Source: Bacteroidia bacterium (GTDB lineage: Bacteria > Bacteroidota > Bacteroidia > Chitinophagales > Chitinophagaceae). From it: a stretch of DNA of 64,000 bases. Both the position numbers and the translations under genes were made by a program. Under the pieces are notes generated by a model, which did no database searches, had not been told where the DNA came from, and saw only the letters and a program-made list of their open reading frames with translations. The stretch covers positions 310,001 through 374,000 of the forward strand of contig JAUHYD010000001.1 of assembly GCA_030426665.1 (NCBI GenBank), written 5' to 3'. Below, piece by piece: positions 1 to 9,912 of the stretch; within the stretch, counting starts at the first letter, position 1; each line of letters opens with the position of its first letter.

Positions 1-1944
1 ATAGAAAGCCACAATCACCCCTCTGCGATTGAGCCGTTTCAGGGTGCTGCGACAGGGGTTGGCGGTATTCACAGAGATATCTTTACAATGGGAGCACGCC
101 CCATTGCTGCGTTAAACTCTTTGCGATTTGGCAAGGTAGACAACCCCAAAACAAGATGGCTCATTAAAGGAGTAGTAAAAGGCATTGGCCACTACGGCAA
201 CTGTTTTGGTGTACCTACCGTAGGTGGAGAAGTATATTACGAAAGTTGCTACCAGACAAATCCATTGGTTAACGCAATGAGTGTTGGCGTCGTAAAGGTT
301 GGTCAAACGGTGTCGGCAACTTCTCATGGCGAAGGGAACCCCGTTTATATCGTAGGAGCTTCTACCGGTAAGGACGGAATTGGAGGTGCATCTTTCGCAT
401 CTGCCGACATCAGCGAAAGCAGTGCTGAGCAATTACCTTCGGTTCAAGTAGGCGACCCGTTCGAAGAGAAAAAATTGTTGGAAGCTTGCCTCGAAATGAT
501 ACCTACCGGCGCATTGATAGGCATGCAAGACATGGGGGCCGCCGGTATAACCTGTAGCACCAGCGAAATGAGTGCCAAAGGTGAACATGGTATGATTATC
601 CATCTGGACAAAGTCCCAACCAGACAGGAAAATATGAAACCCTGGGAAATGCTGCTGAGCGAAAGTCAGGAACGTATGCTGATTGTGGTAAAGAAAGGAA
701 GAGAAGCAGAAGTACAGGAAATATTCGACAAGTGGGATATCCATTGTGTTCAGATAGGAGAAGTAACTAAGGACAAGAATCTGAAGTACTACATGCATGA
801 CGAACTGGTTGCCGATGTGCCTGCTGAAAGCATGGTACTGGGTGGCGGTGCACCGGTGTATGAACGAGAGTACAGACAGCCAAAGTACTTTGACGAGATA
901 AACAAATTTGATGCCGGCACGATCTCAGTTCCTGCCGATTTGAAAGAGGTTGCGATCAACCTCGTACAGCTTCCTAACATTGCGTCCAAGCGTTGGATTT
1001 ATGAACAGTATGACAGCATGGTAGGCACCGGGAATACTCATACCAATGAGCCGAGCGATGCACCGGTAGTGCGCATACACGACTCTGAAAAGGCGCTGGC
1101 AATGACAACTGACTGTAACAGTCGTTATGTATTTGCCGACCCATACAAAGGAGCAATGATTGCCGTGTCGGAAGCTGCCAGAAATATCGTTTGTAGCGGT
1201 GGGCAACCAGTCGCTATTACCAACTGTTTGAACTTCGGCAATCCATACAATCCTGAAGTGTACTATCAATTCGTACATGCCATAAAAGGGATGGGAGAAG
1301 CATGCCTTAAAATGGGAACACCTGTAACCGGAGGAAACGTGAGCTTCTATAATCAAAGCGAGGACGGCCCTGTATATCCTACTCCTACCATTGGCATGGT
1401 GGGCATCTTAGATAATATGAAGCAAAAGATGTCGCTAGGCTTCAAACATGCCGGAGATGTGATCTACCTTCTGGGAGTACAAACAGATGACATCAACTGT
1501 TCAGAATACCTTCACCACTTGTGCGGTGTTACACATAGCCCCGCGCCACGTTTCGATTTAGAAGAAGAATACAACCTGCAGCAGACTATCCTGAGACTTA
1601 TAAGCGAGAAGCTGATTAGGTCTGCCCATGACATCTCAGAGGGCGGGCTGTTTGCTTGTCTGCTGGAGAGTAGCATGGTTAACAATTTGGGCTTTGCTGT
1701 CAATACCGATGACAAGATTCGCAAGGATGCTTCGTTATTCGGAGAAGGACAAAGCCGTGTGGTAGTAAGTGTGAACCCTGATTTGTGCGACCTTTTTGAA
1801 GCGGAATTAAAAGGCACACCATTTACCAAACTCGGAACGGTAAAAAGCAACAAAGAGCTGACGATAGACGGTGACAGTTGGGGTTATATTTCTGACTGGG
1901 AAAAACTATATAACGACTCTTTAGAAAAAATGATTGCGGGATAA
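1..1944 (+). CDS. purL: Phosphoribosylformylglycinamidine synthase, PurL subunit (5' end outside window)
   Basis: PurL carries out the ATP- and glutamine-dependent conversion of FGAR to FGAM in de novo purine synthesis. The frame is open from base 1: the first codons read I-E-S-H-N-H-P, the nucleotide/Mg-binding ESHNHP motif of the family, so the ATG at 88 is internal and the true start lies upstream of the window. The sequence next shows the [14 protein letters not shown] segment of the first AIRS-type half, then a second half with TGGNVSFYN and a C-terminal [10 protein letters not shown] motif. The stop falls soon after this second AIRS half, with no glutaminase domain, so this is the small PurL type (usually about 740 residues) that works with separate PurS and PurQ. 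A hairpin terminator follows. Confidence 0.95.
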   Translation: MESHNHPSAIEPFQGAATGVGGIHRDIFTMGARPIAALNSLRFGKVDNPKTRWLIKGVVKGIGHYGNCFGVPTVGGEVYYESCYQTNPLVNAMSVGVVKVGQTVSATSHGEGNPVYIVGASTGKDGIGGASFASADISESSAEQLPSVQVGDPFEEKKLLEACLEMIPTGALIGMQDMGAAGITCSTSEMSAKGEHGMIIHLDKVPTRQENMKPWEMLLSESQERMLIVVKKGREAEVQEIFDKWDIHCVQIGEVTKDKNLKYYMHDELVADVPAESMVLGGGAPVYEREYRQPKYFDEINKFDAGTISVPADLKEVAINLVQLPNIASKRWIYEQYDSMVGTGNTHTNEPSDAPVVRIHDSEKALAMTTDCNSRYVFADPYKGAMIAVSEAARNIVCSGGQPVAITNCLNFGNPYNPEVYYQFVHAIKGMGEACLKMGTPVTGGNVSFYNQSEDGPVYPTPTIGMVGILDNMKQKMSLGFKHAGDVIYLLGVQTDDINCSEYLHHLCGVTHSPAPRFDLEEEYNLQQTILRLISEKLIRSAHDISEGGLFACLLESSMVNNLGFAVNTDDKIRKDASLFGEGQSRVVVSVNPDLCDLFEAELKGTPFTKLGTVKSNKELTIDGDSWGYISDWEKLYNDSLEKMIAG

Positions 1945-1971
1945 CGCATCGAGTCAAGATTAATACTTTAC

Positions 1972-2012
1972 AACGGAAGGCATTTAACGCAGGTTGGATG
2001 CCTTCCGTTTTT
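1972..2012 (+). terminator. Rho-independent terminator after purL
   Basis: A perfect 12-bp stem (AACGGAAGGCAT at 1972-1983, complement at 1998-2009) with a 14-base loop runs into a T stretch. It lies just after the purL stop. Confidence 0.85.
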
Positions 2013-2106
2013 AAATGTTCTGTTTGAAACCTGAAACGCAAATTCCGTAATGTATTTCCTTCGATGTCTAAATATTATTTTGCCAATCAATCATTTTCGG
2101 CTGCGC

Positions 2107-2114
2107 TATATTTG
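2107..2114 (+). promoter_or_regulatory. Candidate -7 box for the receiver gene
   Basis: TATATTTG matches the Bacteroidota -7 consensus TAnnTTTG and lies 46 bp before the ATG at 2161. The nearest TTTG upstream (2079-2082) is about 24 bp away, longer than the usual spacing, so only the -7 half is supported. Confidence 0.4.
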
Positions 2115-2160
2115 ATATTGGCAGACAAAGAAGTACTTTTATAGCAACAATAAATCAATC

Positions 2161-2547
2161 ATGGGCACAAATATGGTTAAGAAGATATTCATTGTAGACG
2201 ACAATGAAATGTTGTGTATGGCATTAGAAGACTTCATTACACGCAAGACGTTGCATGAAGTTGAAGTGTTTGGCACTGGTGAAGAATGCATCAAGAACTT
2301 ACGCAAGCAACCGGATATTGTTATTCTCGACTACAACCTGAACTCTGTAGAAGCCGACGCTGCCAATGGTTCACAAATTCTTGACCAGATCAAGGAACTG
2401 AATAACAGCATTCACGTGGTGATGTTATCCAGCCAGGATGCCTACGGTACTGCATTACAGACCATAAGCAAAGGCGCTGATACCTACGTAGTTAAAGACG
2501 AAGGCGCATTTGAAAAGATTGTTGCAATCATTAAGGGGCTGAACTAA
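2161..2547 (+). CDS. Single-domain response regulator (CheY-like receiver)
   Basis: This is a stand-alone receiver domain of 128 residues with no output domain. It probably passes phosphate or acts by protein contact. The acidic pair D13-D14, the phosphoacceptor D57 (in VILDYN), the switch serines S90/S91 and the conserved K112 are all in place. A second ATG at 2173 gives a protein starting [12 protein letters not shown] and is an equally credible start. No kinase is adjacent. Its stop overlaps the stop of the converging dnaJ by 3-4 bases, so the two transcripts meet tail to tail. Confidence 0.85.
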   Translation: MGTNMVKKIFIVDDNEMLCMALEDFITRKTLHEVEVFGTGEECIKNLRKQPDIVILDYNLNSVEADAANGSQILDQIKELNNSIHVVMLSSQDAYGTALQTISKGADTYVVKDEGAFEKIVAIIKGLN

Positions 2548-3716
2548 CTCCCGAATGCATCCTTAATCTTATCAAAGAATCCCTTTTCTTCTTTTTCCTT
2601 CTTTGCGCCCGGACCCGGCTGAAAGTTTGGAGACTTCTGTAGTTTTTCCAGTATCTCTCTTTCCTCAGTCGTCATATTCTGTGGCGACCATACATTTACT
2701 TCAACCAACTCGTCACCCTTTTCATAAGATTGGAACGCCGGGAAGCCTTTCCCTTTGAGCCTGAATATCTTACCACTTTGTGTCCCCGGTGGCACTTTTA
2801 TTTTCGCCTTACCGTCTATTGTAGGGACCTCTGCCTGAATACCTAAGACCGCATCGGGGAAGGAAACATGCAAATGGTATATAACATCCAAATCGCTACG
2901 AGTCAGATGCTCATGGCTCACCTCTTCAACTACCAGCAACAAGTCACCCGGAGGGCCACCACGCTCACCTGCGTTACCTTTGCCATGCATGCTCAACTGC
3001 ATACCGTCCTGCACTCCGGCAGGAATATCAAGGCTTAAAGTTTCCTCGCCATACACACGTCCGTCTCCTTTACAGCTTCCACACTTCTGTGTAATAGTAC
3101 TACCTTCTCCATTACAAGTAGGGCACGTTGTAACGGTCTGCATCTGACCAAGAAAAGTATTCGTTACCCGGCGCACCTGCCCCGACCCGGAACAAGTACC
3201 ACAGGTCTGTACAGAACCACTATCCTTTGCGCCACTACCACTACACGCTGTACAAGTAATATGTTTCTTTACTTTTATCTTCTTATTGGCACCATTTGCG
3301 ATATCTGCAAAAGTCATTTTGAGTTTTATGCGCAGATTCGCTCCTCTGGAACCCTGCCGCCGACCGCCACCACCAGCACCGCCGCCGAACATCCCACCGA
3401 ACATGTCATTCCCGAATATATCCCCGAAATTCTGGAAAATATCCTCCATTCGCATACCGCCCTGAGGGCCATATCCTCCGCCTCCACCAGCTCCGCTTGC
3501 TGCATGTCCGAACCTATCGTATTGAGCACGTTTGTCTGCATTACTCAGGACATCGTAAGCCTCCGCAGCCTCTTTAAACTTCTCTTCGGCTTCTGAATTA
3601 CCCGGATTCCTATCCGGATGAAACTGCAACGCAATTTTCCGGTAAGACTTCTTTATTTCATCTACCGATGCACTTTTAGTAACACTAAGAACCTCGTAAT
3701 AATCTCTTTTAGACAT
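2544..3716 (-). CDS. dnaJ: Chaperone protein DnaJ
   Basis: DnaJ is the Hsp40 co-chaperone that delivers substrates to DnaK and stimulates its ATPase. All class A parts are visible: the J domain (about 5-67, HPD at 33-35), a Gly/Phe-rich linker (about 75-120), four CxxCxGxG zinc-binding repeats ([32 protein letters not shown]; about 155-228) and the C-terminal substrate-binding domains. At 390 residues it has the normal length. It lies 102 bp downstream of grpE on the same strand, the common grpE-dnaJ arrangement. dnaK is not in the window. Confidence 0.97.
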   Translation of the reverse strand: MSKRDYYEVLSVTKSASVDEIKKSYRKIALQFHPDRNPGNSEAEEKFKEAAEAYDVLSNADKRAQYDRFGHAASGAGGGGGYGPQGGMRMEDIFQNFGDIFGNDMFGGMFGGGAGGGGRRQGSRGANLRIKLKMTFADIANGANKKIKVKKHITCTACSGSGAKDSGSVQTCGTCSGSGQVRRVTNTFLGQMQTVTTCPTCNGEGSTITQKCGSCKGDGRVYGEETLSLDIPAGVQDGMQLSMHGKGNAGERGGPPGDLLLVVEEVSHEHLTRSDLDVIYHLHVSFPDAVLGIQAEVPTIDGKAKIKVPPGTQSGKIFRLKGKGFPAFQSYEKGDELVEVNVWSPQNMTTEEREILEKLQKSPNFQPGPGAKKEKEEKGFFDKIKDAFGS

Positions 3717-3818
3717 ATTTATTTTTGTTGTCTCTTAATGAGACTTTTTCTATAGTCAACTCTTCAGACTACAACATAATTTAACAATAGTACCGACATT
3801 CCTGTACTCCAAAGCGCC

Positions 3819-4442
3819 TTAATTGCCTACTACCACTTTAGCGTACCTGATAAGTTTGTCATTCAGATAGTATCCGCTTTCCACTACATCCAGAACCTTA
3901 CCTTTCATTTCTTCAGAAGGTGCAGGTATTTCAGTAATAGCTTCGTGCAAATCAGGGTTAAATTCCTCGTTAACAACTTCCATCTTGCGCACGCCTTTGT
4001 GCTGCATGACACTCCTCATCTTGTTGAAAACCAGCATTACACCTTCTCGAGCAATGTCAATATCTGTAGTAGTACCCAATTGCTTTTCTGCCCGATCCAT
4101 ATCATCCAACACCACCAATAGAGACTCAATTGTATCTTTGGCAGCCGTCAAAATCAACTCTCCTCGCTCTTTTGCCGTCCTGCGTCTGAAGTTCTCAAAT
4201 TCGGCTATCTGTCGCAGGTTCTTATCCTTGAGTTCTGCAATTTCGGCTTTCAGCTTTTCTATCTCACCATCACCTGACTGACCATTTGCACTATCTACCA
4301 CTTCATCGTCCATTTCTACTTGATCAGTTGACAGATTTTCATTTTGGCTTTCATTTTGCGACAAGTTGTCGGTATCGTCGTTTGTTATGTTATTTTTGTC
4401 GGTATTCATTTCGCTCATATCCTTCTTTTTTTTGAAAAACAT
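3819..4442 (-). CDS. grpE: Nucleotide exchange factor GrpE
   Basis: GrpE exchanges ADP for ATP on DnaK. The first 60 residues or so are polar, acidic and probably disordered. A long coiled coil follows (about 60-110, with the ENFRRRTAKER motif near its end), then the beta-wing domain containing HEAITEIPAPSEEMKGKVLDVVESGY. The length of 207 residues is usual for the phylum. It is the first gene of a grpE-dnaJ operon. The 292 bp upstream (4443-4734) is AT-rich and probably holds the promoter, but I could not pick out a convincing -7/-33 pair or heat-shock element. Confidence 0.95.
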   Translation of the reverse strand: MFFKKKKDMSEMNTDKNNITNDDTDNLSQNESQNENLSTDQVEMDDEVVDSANGQSGDGEIEKLKAEIAELKDKNLRQIAEFENFRRRTAKERGELILTAAKDTIESLLVVLDDMDRAEKQLGTTTDIDIAREGVMLVFNKMRSVMQHKGVRKMEVVNEEFNPDLHEAITEIPAPSEEMKGKVLDVVESGYYLNDKLIRYAKVVVGN

Positions 4443-4734
4443 AGTATTAGTATGTTGGCAATTTCTTTGCCAAAGTATATTTTAAGACAAATTGTCGCAC
4501 AGCAACGGCTATATCCGACAAAGCTGAAAATCAACAAGTTTCGAAAAATCCAGACCATTGTCGCAGATAGGATAACGAACATATGGTGCCGATAAACGGT
4601 GCAAATCAAAAACAATAAACGAAAATTTACCGGGTTGATTTGCTTGAAAGCACAAAAAATATCGAGTGGATTTCGATACTCTTCCTATCCCGCCACCCCA
4701 TTATATATCGATTTATCATTACACAAAACCAATA

Positions 4735-5223
4735 TTAGTGGCACTTGAAGTACTCAAATGGCTCTTTACAGGAATTACATTTGTACAATGCCTTACAACT
4801 TGTGGGCCCAAACTGACTTATCATCTCTGTATCTTCCGAATCGCATCTAGGGCAGCTGACACCTACATCTTCAAACAGGCCTAATGGCTGAAAGGCTTTC
4901 CTGTTTGGTGGCGCTATCCCATAGTCTCGCAACTTCACCTTACCTTCTTCACTCATCCAATCAGTAGTCCATGCGGGACTTAATTGTTGTTCAATAACCA
5001 GCTTTTTCACCCCCCGACTTACCAATGCCATCCGGATTCCCATCGAAATGACATCCATAGCCGGACAGCCACTATATGTCGGCGTGATGATTACTTTAAC
5101 CTCTTCAGTATTTTCATCCAACACAACATCTCTCACAATACCCAGGTCCAGAATTGTCAGAACCGGCACCTCAGGATCGGTTACCTGACCCAACCACTCA
5201 TATATCTTGTCCTTACTTTCCAT
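4735..5223 (-). CDS. paaD: PaaD-like phenylacetyl-CoA epoxidase subunit (DUF59 plus zinc ribbon)
   Basis: The protein (162 residues) has an N-terminal DUF59/MIP18 domain (DPEVPVLTILDLGIVRDV, then TYSGCPAMDVI with the conserved Cys) and a C-terminal zinc ribbon (CPRC near 124 and CNSC near 149). This two-part design is that of PaaD (PaaJ), thought to help mature the metal centre of the phenylacetyl-CoA epoxidase PaaABCE. None of the other paa genes is in the window. Its ATG lies inside the end of the upstream membrane-protein gene (11-bp overlap), which suggests translational coupling. A general Fe-S or metal maturation role is the alternative. Confidence 0.8.
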   Translation of the reverse strand: MESKDKIYEWLGQVTDPEVPVLTILDLGIVRDVVLDENTEEVKVIITPTYSGCPAMDVISMGIRMALVSRGVKKLVIEQQLSPAWTTDWMSEEGKVKLRDYGIAPPNRKAFQPLGLFEDVGVSCPRCDSEDTEMISQFGPTSCKALYKCNSCKEPFEYFKCH

Positions 5224-7540
5224 TTCCTGCGTAAACTGCTTTCGTTAAAAGATGATTGTTTGCCATTACTACACCATCACTACCCTTCGATATTATCAGC
5301 GCACTTGCAGGTCGCAACTGCATTTCATCCATTGCAATATACGAAGGTTGGGGCTCATTCAAGACGGTACATTTTATAGTACGGCACCCTTTTGGCATGT
5401 AAAAATATTGATTGGCACGAAACCACATTTCGTAACTGTCTTTACTGTCGTACCCCTTTACAGCAACCGACAAAATTTTCTTGCCACTTTTGTCAAAATA
5501 ATCGAGATCAATTGATGCAGAACGGGGGTCTTCTCGGCTTAACAAAAACCAACATGAAAACTCGTATTTACAACCCTCAGCACTTTTGGGCACGGACACT
5601 GTGGCCACACAAGAATCACTTTTCTTAATTGCGTCCATGGCACCACTCCCCCACAAAGTCGTCGGTAAGTCCATATTTTCGTAGTGATTGACATACCAGA
5701 ATGTTGTATCGCCAATACAAGTATCTATTCCTGCCATATCTACCAGGATATCATCTACCGCACGCCTTGCAACACTGTCATTATATTTAATGCGCTCCGG
5801 GTAACACGCATATATACGGCATTCCTGAAAGTTGCCGATAAAGTCCGATGATGCTAATAAATACCGTTCGTCGGGTGACAACGAATCTGTATCATAGTCG
5901 AGCAAAAGGAATGGCTTCCTACTCTCAATGTCTTTCAATATTTTCTTGTCGGCAAAAGGCCCCGCTACTATCTTAACTTGTTGCAGGGCAACGTGCCAAG
6001 ATGATCTGGCCATCATCGCATCAACTATTGGAAGGTGTAGCTGCAACGATGCTCTTGTACCAAGCGTTATCAATTGCCCTGCATCCCCTACCCAAATCTT
6101 GTCAGTCCCAATATGTATAAACTTGAGCAACAGAATTGCTTGAAAGTCACTAGCATTCAGCCCCTTTCGATGAAGAAAGTCTACCCATCCCTGTTCATTC
6201 ACGCAAAAAGTTGCATTGTATTTGCTAACGGAAGACTGCCCTACCGCTCTGGACAACCGCACATAACCAGAAGCCTCCACAGACCATATACCTATTGCTG
6301 TTGCTAACAGCAATACCGCTTGTCTCGTTTTATTTGCAGAAATTAGAGCCCGATACCATATCATAATGACGACCACCACCCAGGTGCAAATAACGTAGTA
6401 AAATATCCAGGTAAATCGCCCAAGCGTACGAAACTGTTTAAAAATAAAAACGTAATCCTTCAACCACATCAGCCCCCACCTGAATGGAATACCGGCCCCT
6501 AACACCAAGGCACCAAATGCCATAAACAACCAGATTCGATTGCCCGATCCGGTAAAGTAATCAAACGGTTGCTCTCCCCTACGTTTACGCAGGATGTACA
6601 ATATAACCGTACTAAATGAAACAATCAGCACAACAAGACCTACATATGTATAGCCTTCCCCTCCCGTAGCAGCATTGTCTATTACTGAAATATCGGTAAG
6701 GAATTTCCAGAACGGAGAGAAATACGACGAAACAACTCGATTTATCGTTGTAAAATACGCTGCAGAACTGTATGGTGTAATCGGTCTGTCAACTACGGAA
6801 TCTGTCAACTTCATAGTCACGAGCATCACAGCAGGAACCGCAGCCGAAACAAGAATAAGTGGCACTACATGCTTAATAATATTTATCAACCTGTCTCTGA
6901 CAAATAGAAGATATGCAAGGCTATAAAACGCAACCCACACCAAAATAAGACCAGCATAATATGGATGAATAAACACTACAACACATCCCAGCAAGAGCAC
7001 ATAACCAACAAATTTTATCTTACGTTCCTGAAAATATGCTAGTGTCCAATATTGCAACATTGGGATCACACTGGTTAAAAAAAGACCAAAATGTCCGGCA
7101 ATCCGAAGTAGCTGGGGCGTCATTATACAGATTAATCCAGCGAACACCAATGCAAAAGCAGGCAAAACATCGAGACGCAAAAGAGTCTTAAATACGTACA
7201 CCACAGAAAGGACGTAACTCAATCCGAGTAACCACCAGAAAGCAGATAGTGCAGTACCTACAGACACATTGCCTATAGATGCAAAAAACACAGACAATAA
7301 TGGCACTCCATCAGTGTAAACTATGTGTTCGCCATACGGATAATTCATTCCGGTGAAATGATATCCACTTCCGTAAATAGAATGATACAAATAGGTAAAG
7401 CTATTTTTTGCCGCGTCGCCGGCGGTTTCAGGAATTGCATGCCAGGGCTCAAGAAACAAAGGACCAAATGAAACAACAGCAAGTAAAACGCCAAAAACGA
7501 TGGATGCAAGCAACCAATAATTACGCTGTAGTCTGCTCAT
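5213..7540 (-). CDS. Polytopic membrane protein, GT-C/YfhO-like, with extracytoplasmic C-terminal domain
   Basis: I choose the ATG at 7540 (MSRLQRNYW, 775 residues), because the sequence directly after it is the first transmembrane helix. The frame stays open to 7705, but that extension has no membrane or domain character. About a dozen hydrophobic helices fill the first 450 residues, with a luminal first loop containing GMNYPYGEHIVYTDG, as in GT-C-fold sugar transferases and YfhO-like proteins. The remaining 300 residues are soluble and look beta-rich (the region with GAMDAIKKSDSCVATVSV). The substrate is unknown. The 297 bp upstream of this start hold no other gene. It overlaps paaD by 11 bp, an unexpected partner. 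Confidence 0.7.
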   Translation of the reverse strand: MSRLQRNYWLLASIVFGVLLAVVSFGPLFLEPWHAIPETAGDAAKNSFTYLYHSIYGSGYHFTGMNYPYGEHIVYTDGVPLLSVFFASIGNVSVGTALSAFWWLLGLSYVLSVVYVFKTLLRLDVLPAFALVFAGLICIMTPQLLRIAGHFGLFLTSVIPMLQYWTLAYFQERKIKFVGYVLLLGCVVVFIHPYYAGLILVWVAFYSLAYLLFVRDRLINIIKHVVPLILVSAAVPAVMLVTMKLTDSVVDRPITPYSSAAYFTTINRVVSSYFSPFWKFLTDISVIDNAATGGEGYTYVGLVVLIVSFSTVILYILRKRRGEQPFDYFTGSGNRIWLFMAFGALVLGAGIPFRWGLMWLKDYVFIFKQFRTLGRFTWIFYYVICTWVVVVIMIWYRALISANKTRQAVLLLATAIGIWSVEASGYVRLSRAVGQSSVSKYNATFCVNEQGWVDFLHRKGLNASDFQAILLLKFIHIGTDKIWVGDAGQLITLGTRASLQLHLPIVDAMMARSSWHVALQQVKIVAGPFADKKILKDIESRKPFLLLDYDTDSLSPDERYLLASSDFIGNFQECRIYACYPERIKYNDSVARRAVDDILVDMAGIDTCIGDTTFWYVNHYENMDLPTTLWGSGAMDAIKKSDSCVATVSVPKSAEGCKYEFSCWFLLSREDPRSASIDLDYFDKSGKKILSVAVKGYDSKDSYEMWFRANQYFYMPKGCRTIKCTVLNEPQPSYIAMDEMQLRPASALIISKGSDGVVMANNHLLTKAVYAGNGK

Positions 7541-7837
7541 TAGTTTGCGTTTAGTCTGCAATATACAAAGGACATGAAAACCAAAATCAGGTCGCTTGTT
7601 GATGCAGAGTACTGAGATTGTACAAATTCCACTACAAAGGAACGTATCATTCTCTTGACGGACAACACAGTTCAACGCACCGGAGATTTTAGCGCCGAAG
7701 TCCATTGCTTATCAATCTGCAAAAATGAATCCCGCAAAGTTCAATTACGGCCACAAAATTGAGCACGATACCAATCCGCAGAACGAACCAGCATGTACCA
7801 CTACGAAATGGAAGTTAATAGAAAGTCGATACCAATT

Positions 7838-8680
7838 TTAGTTAAACCTGTCGTGCTGGTTGTAGGTATCATATGTATTATACCAGGCAAATTCTTTCCA
7901 ACCGCCGGAGAATGGCATAAACATAAGCGACACCATAAATTGCGAGCCGGAACTGATAGTAAAAGGTCCGTCATTGTAAGTGCCTAACCTACTATTAACG
8001 TCCAGCAGGTTTATGTTACCCATTGAATACATAAACCGTAGCTTCCAGCAAATACCGGCAAAAATAGACCAATCGAATTTTGCATAGGGAGTACAACCAT
8101 AACCGTACTGCGCCTTAAATCCGCTTATATCTTCCAGAGTAGTCATTGCAAACTGTGGCATTACACCGACTCCAAATGCCGCGGCAAAAGGAAGTCTCTT
8201 GGTAAGAATTGCATCGTTACCAATCTTATAATCAATTCCAATTGGCATTGTAAACTGCATTGTACCCGCATTCAAAGGAACATCTGCATCATTATAACTT
8301 CCGTCCAGACCCATTGTCTGATTGAGCCCTTCCCAGGAATATATATTGCCCGAAAGCTGTGCACTTACAGCCCAACAGCTAATATGACCGGTAGCCTTAA
8401 ACGGCAGTGCCAAACCGATAGATCCGCCAAAACCCTGAGAGCTTAGTGACCTGCTTGCTGTGCTATCGCCTTTATATACGCCATTTGAACCTTGAACATG
8501 GACTACCCCTGTGAAAGTACCGGAAGGCATCACTAATCCACCTCCTATTTCATAACGTAGCGGGTTGCGCAAATTGCTCCAGAAAGGGTCAACAGTGTGT
8601 TGGTATTGTGCAAAACCGAGCACAGGCACCATTGCAAATACAATTGCGAATACAATGCCGGCTTTCCTGATCAGATTCAT
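7838..8680 (-). CDS. Outer-membrane beta-barrel-like protein, unknown function
   Basis: The protein (280 residues) starts with a clear Sec signal peptide (about 1-24, ending LGFAQ). The mature part has alternating hydrophobic/polar beta-strand stretches with many Gly, Tyr, Phe and Trp residues (for example GGSIGLALPFKATG and GICWKLRFMYSMGNINLL), as expected for a small outer-membrane barrel. It ends in Asn rather than in the aromatic usual at barrel C-termini. No enzyme motif is seen. It stands alone, and 110 bp of divergent promoter space separates it from the SET-domain gene. Confidence 0.6.
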   Translation of the reverse strand: MNLIRKAGIVFAIVFAMVPVLGFAQYQHTVDPFWSNLRNPLRYEIGGGLVMPSGTFTGVVHVQGSNGVYKGDSTASRSLSSQGFGGSIGLALPFKATGHISCWAVSAQLSGNIYSWEGLNQTMGLDGSYNDADVPLNAGTMQFTMPIGIDYKIGNDAILTKRLPFAAAFGVGVMPQFAMTTLEDISGFKAQYGYGCTPYAKFDWSIFAGICWKLRFMYSMGNINLLDVNSRLGTYNDGPFTISSGSQFMVSLMFMPFSGGWKEFAWYNTYDTYNQHDRFN

Positions 8681-8790
8681 ACTAAGTACCTTTAAGTTGT
8701 AAATATATAAAAAGACAACTAAAAATACTATTTTATCAAAGAACAGATTACAAAGTCAGCATCGTAATTTTACCGGGCCAATACACTAAA

Positions 8791-9177
8791 ATGATAAAAC
8801 AGTATATATATGTCGGCAATACCGAAAATAAGGGTCGCGGTGTATTTACAAAAAAAGCCATCAAGTCCGGAATAATTGTAGAGCGCTCTCCCGTGATTGT
8901 GATGAGTGAAAACGACCGAATGCTACTCGACCAAACATTGTTGTACAACTACATTTTTGAATGGCAACCTGACGAACAAGAGCTATGTTGTATGGCACTT
9001 GGGTTCGTTCCATTATACAACCACTCCTATGCGTCTAATTGTGAATATTGCATGGACTATGAAAAAGGCGAAATCTACATAGAAGCAGTGCGCGAAATAG
9101 AGCCGGGCGAAGAGCTTACTATTAACTACAACGGCACATGGGACGATGCAACACCATTATGGTTTGATGCAAAGTAA
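8791..9177 (+). CDS. SET-domain protein (putative lysine methyltransferase)
   Basis: This is a minimal SET domain of 128 residues. It has the N-terminal NKGRGVFTKKAIKSGIIVE strand pattern, the NHSYASNC core motif (about 74-81, the NHxxxxNC signature that forms the pseudoknot and SAM pocket) and GEELTINYN near the C-terminus. Such short bacterial SET proteins are predicted SAM-dependent lysine methyltransferases. Their substrates are mostly unknown, and no post-SET cysteine cluster is present. It converges on lolA with an 11-bp gap. Confidence 0.85.
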   Translation: MIKQYIYVGNTENKGRGVFTKKAIKSGIIVERSPVIVMSENDRMLLDQTLLYNYIFEWQPDEQELCCMALGFVPLYNHSYASNCEYCMDYEKGEIYIEAVREIEPGEELTINYNGTWDDATPLWFDAK

Positions 9178-9188
9178 CGGATATGATA

Positions 9189-9845
9189 TCAGCGCAGATC
9201 AACGACTTCAACATCGGGGTTTGCCTTAGTATTCCAAGCAAACCTCGTGTCCGGTATATCTACGTTTTGCTTCAGGTTACTTATGGTTACATTGTATTTA
9301 TTCCCGCTTTTTTCCCAATAGTTCCCACCAACAATCATTGACGATGCTTTGTCTACCAACAATTCAACTTTCGAAAGTTGCTTTGATTTATCATGTGGCG
9401 TCAACTCTATCACGTCACACTTTTTTCCATGTTCGTTACGCACACCTTTGTAGGAAAAGCTGTACTCTTTCTCAAAAAATGAAGGAGTAAATAACTTTGC
9501 CGGAGACATTGTTTGTTCACTCGCATTATAGTTGGCAACCTGAACTTCCTTCACTTCGCTGTTATACGTCCACATGGTTTTACTGTCACAAAACATCTCC
9601 TGAGGCCCCAAAACGACATGATACTTCTGTCCCTTAAGTGCAACCGAGCCTTTTCGCGTATCAGTAATATTGCTACCTTTTCCTCCGGTCAGCTGCAACG
9701 TAAAGTCTGCCTTCATCGTCTTCAGGCTACTAACTTTCTTACTTACTGCATCGAGAACAGCCTTTGCTTTAGGATCATTTTGCGCCAAAACAGATTGTGT
9801 CGCACACAAAAAAACAACTGTACTTAATACCGCCAATAGCTTCAT
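9189..9845 (-). CDS. lolA: LolA-like outer-membrane lipoprotein carrier protein
   Basis: LolA shuttles lipoproteins through the periplasm to the outer membrane. A signal peptide (about 1-21, ending VLAQ) precedes a LolA-type half-barrel: KADFTLQL near 45, FCDSKTMWTYN near 85 and a run of beta strands to the end. The length of 218 residues fits. It follows ftsK on the same strand after 67 bp, a pairing often seen in Bacteroidota. A -7 box in that gap suggests it also has its own promoter. Confidence 0.85.
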   Translation of the reverse strand: MKLLAVLSTVVFLCATQSVLAQNDPKAKAVLDAVSKKVSSLKTMKADFTLQLTGGKGSNITDTRKGSVALKGQKYHVVLGPQEMFCDSKTMWTYNSEVKEVQVANYNASEQTMSPAKLFTPSFFEKEYSFSYKGVRNEHGKKCDVIELTPHDKSKQLSKVELLVDKASSMIVGGNYWEKSGNKYNVTISNLKQNVDIPDTRFAWNTKANPDVEVVDLR

Positions 9846-9881
9846 AAATAAATTTTAAATTAAAGTTTCAGTAAAGGGGTG

Positions 9882-9889
9882 CAAAGGTA
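9882..9889 (-). promoter_or_regulatory. Candidate -7 box upstream of lolA
   Basis: On the minus strand the sequence reads TACCTTTG, a perfect TAnnTTTG, 37 bp before the lolA ATG and inside the ftsK-lolA gap. No TTG is at the expected -33 distance, so this is a partial promoter call. Confidence 0.4.
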
Positions 9890-9912
9890 TGCAATAAAAT
9901 GTGTGTATTTTG

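Noticed and set aside
7541..7705. N-terminal extension of the large membrane protein (55 residues).
   Set aside because: The extension has mixed, Cys-containing sequence without domain or signal. The ATG at 7540 is directly followed by a transmembrane helix and is the better start.
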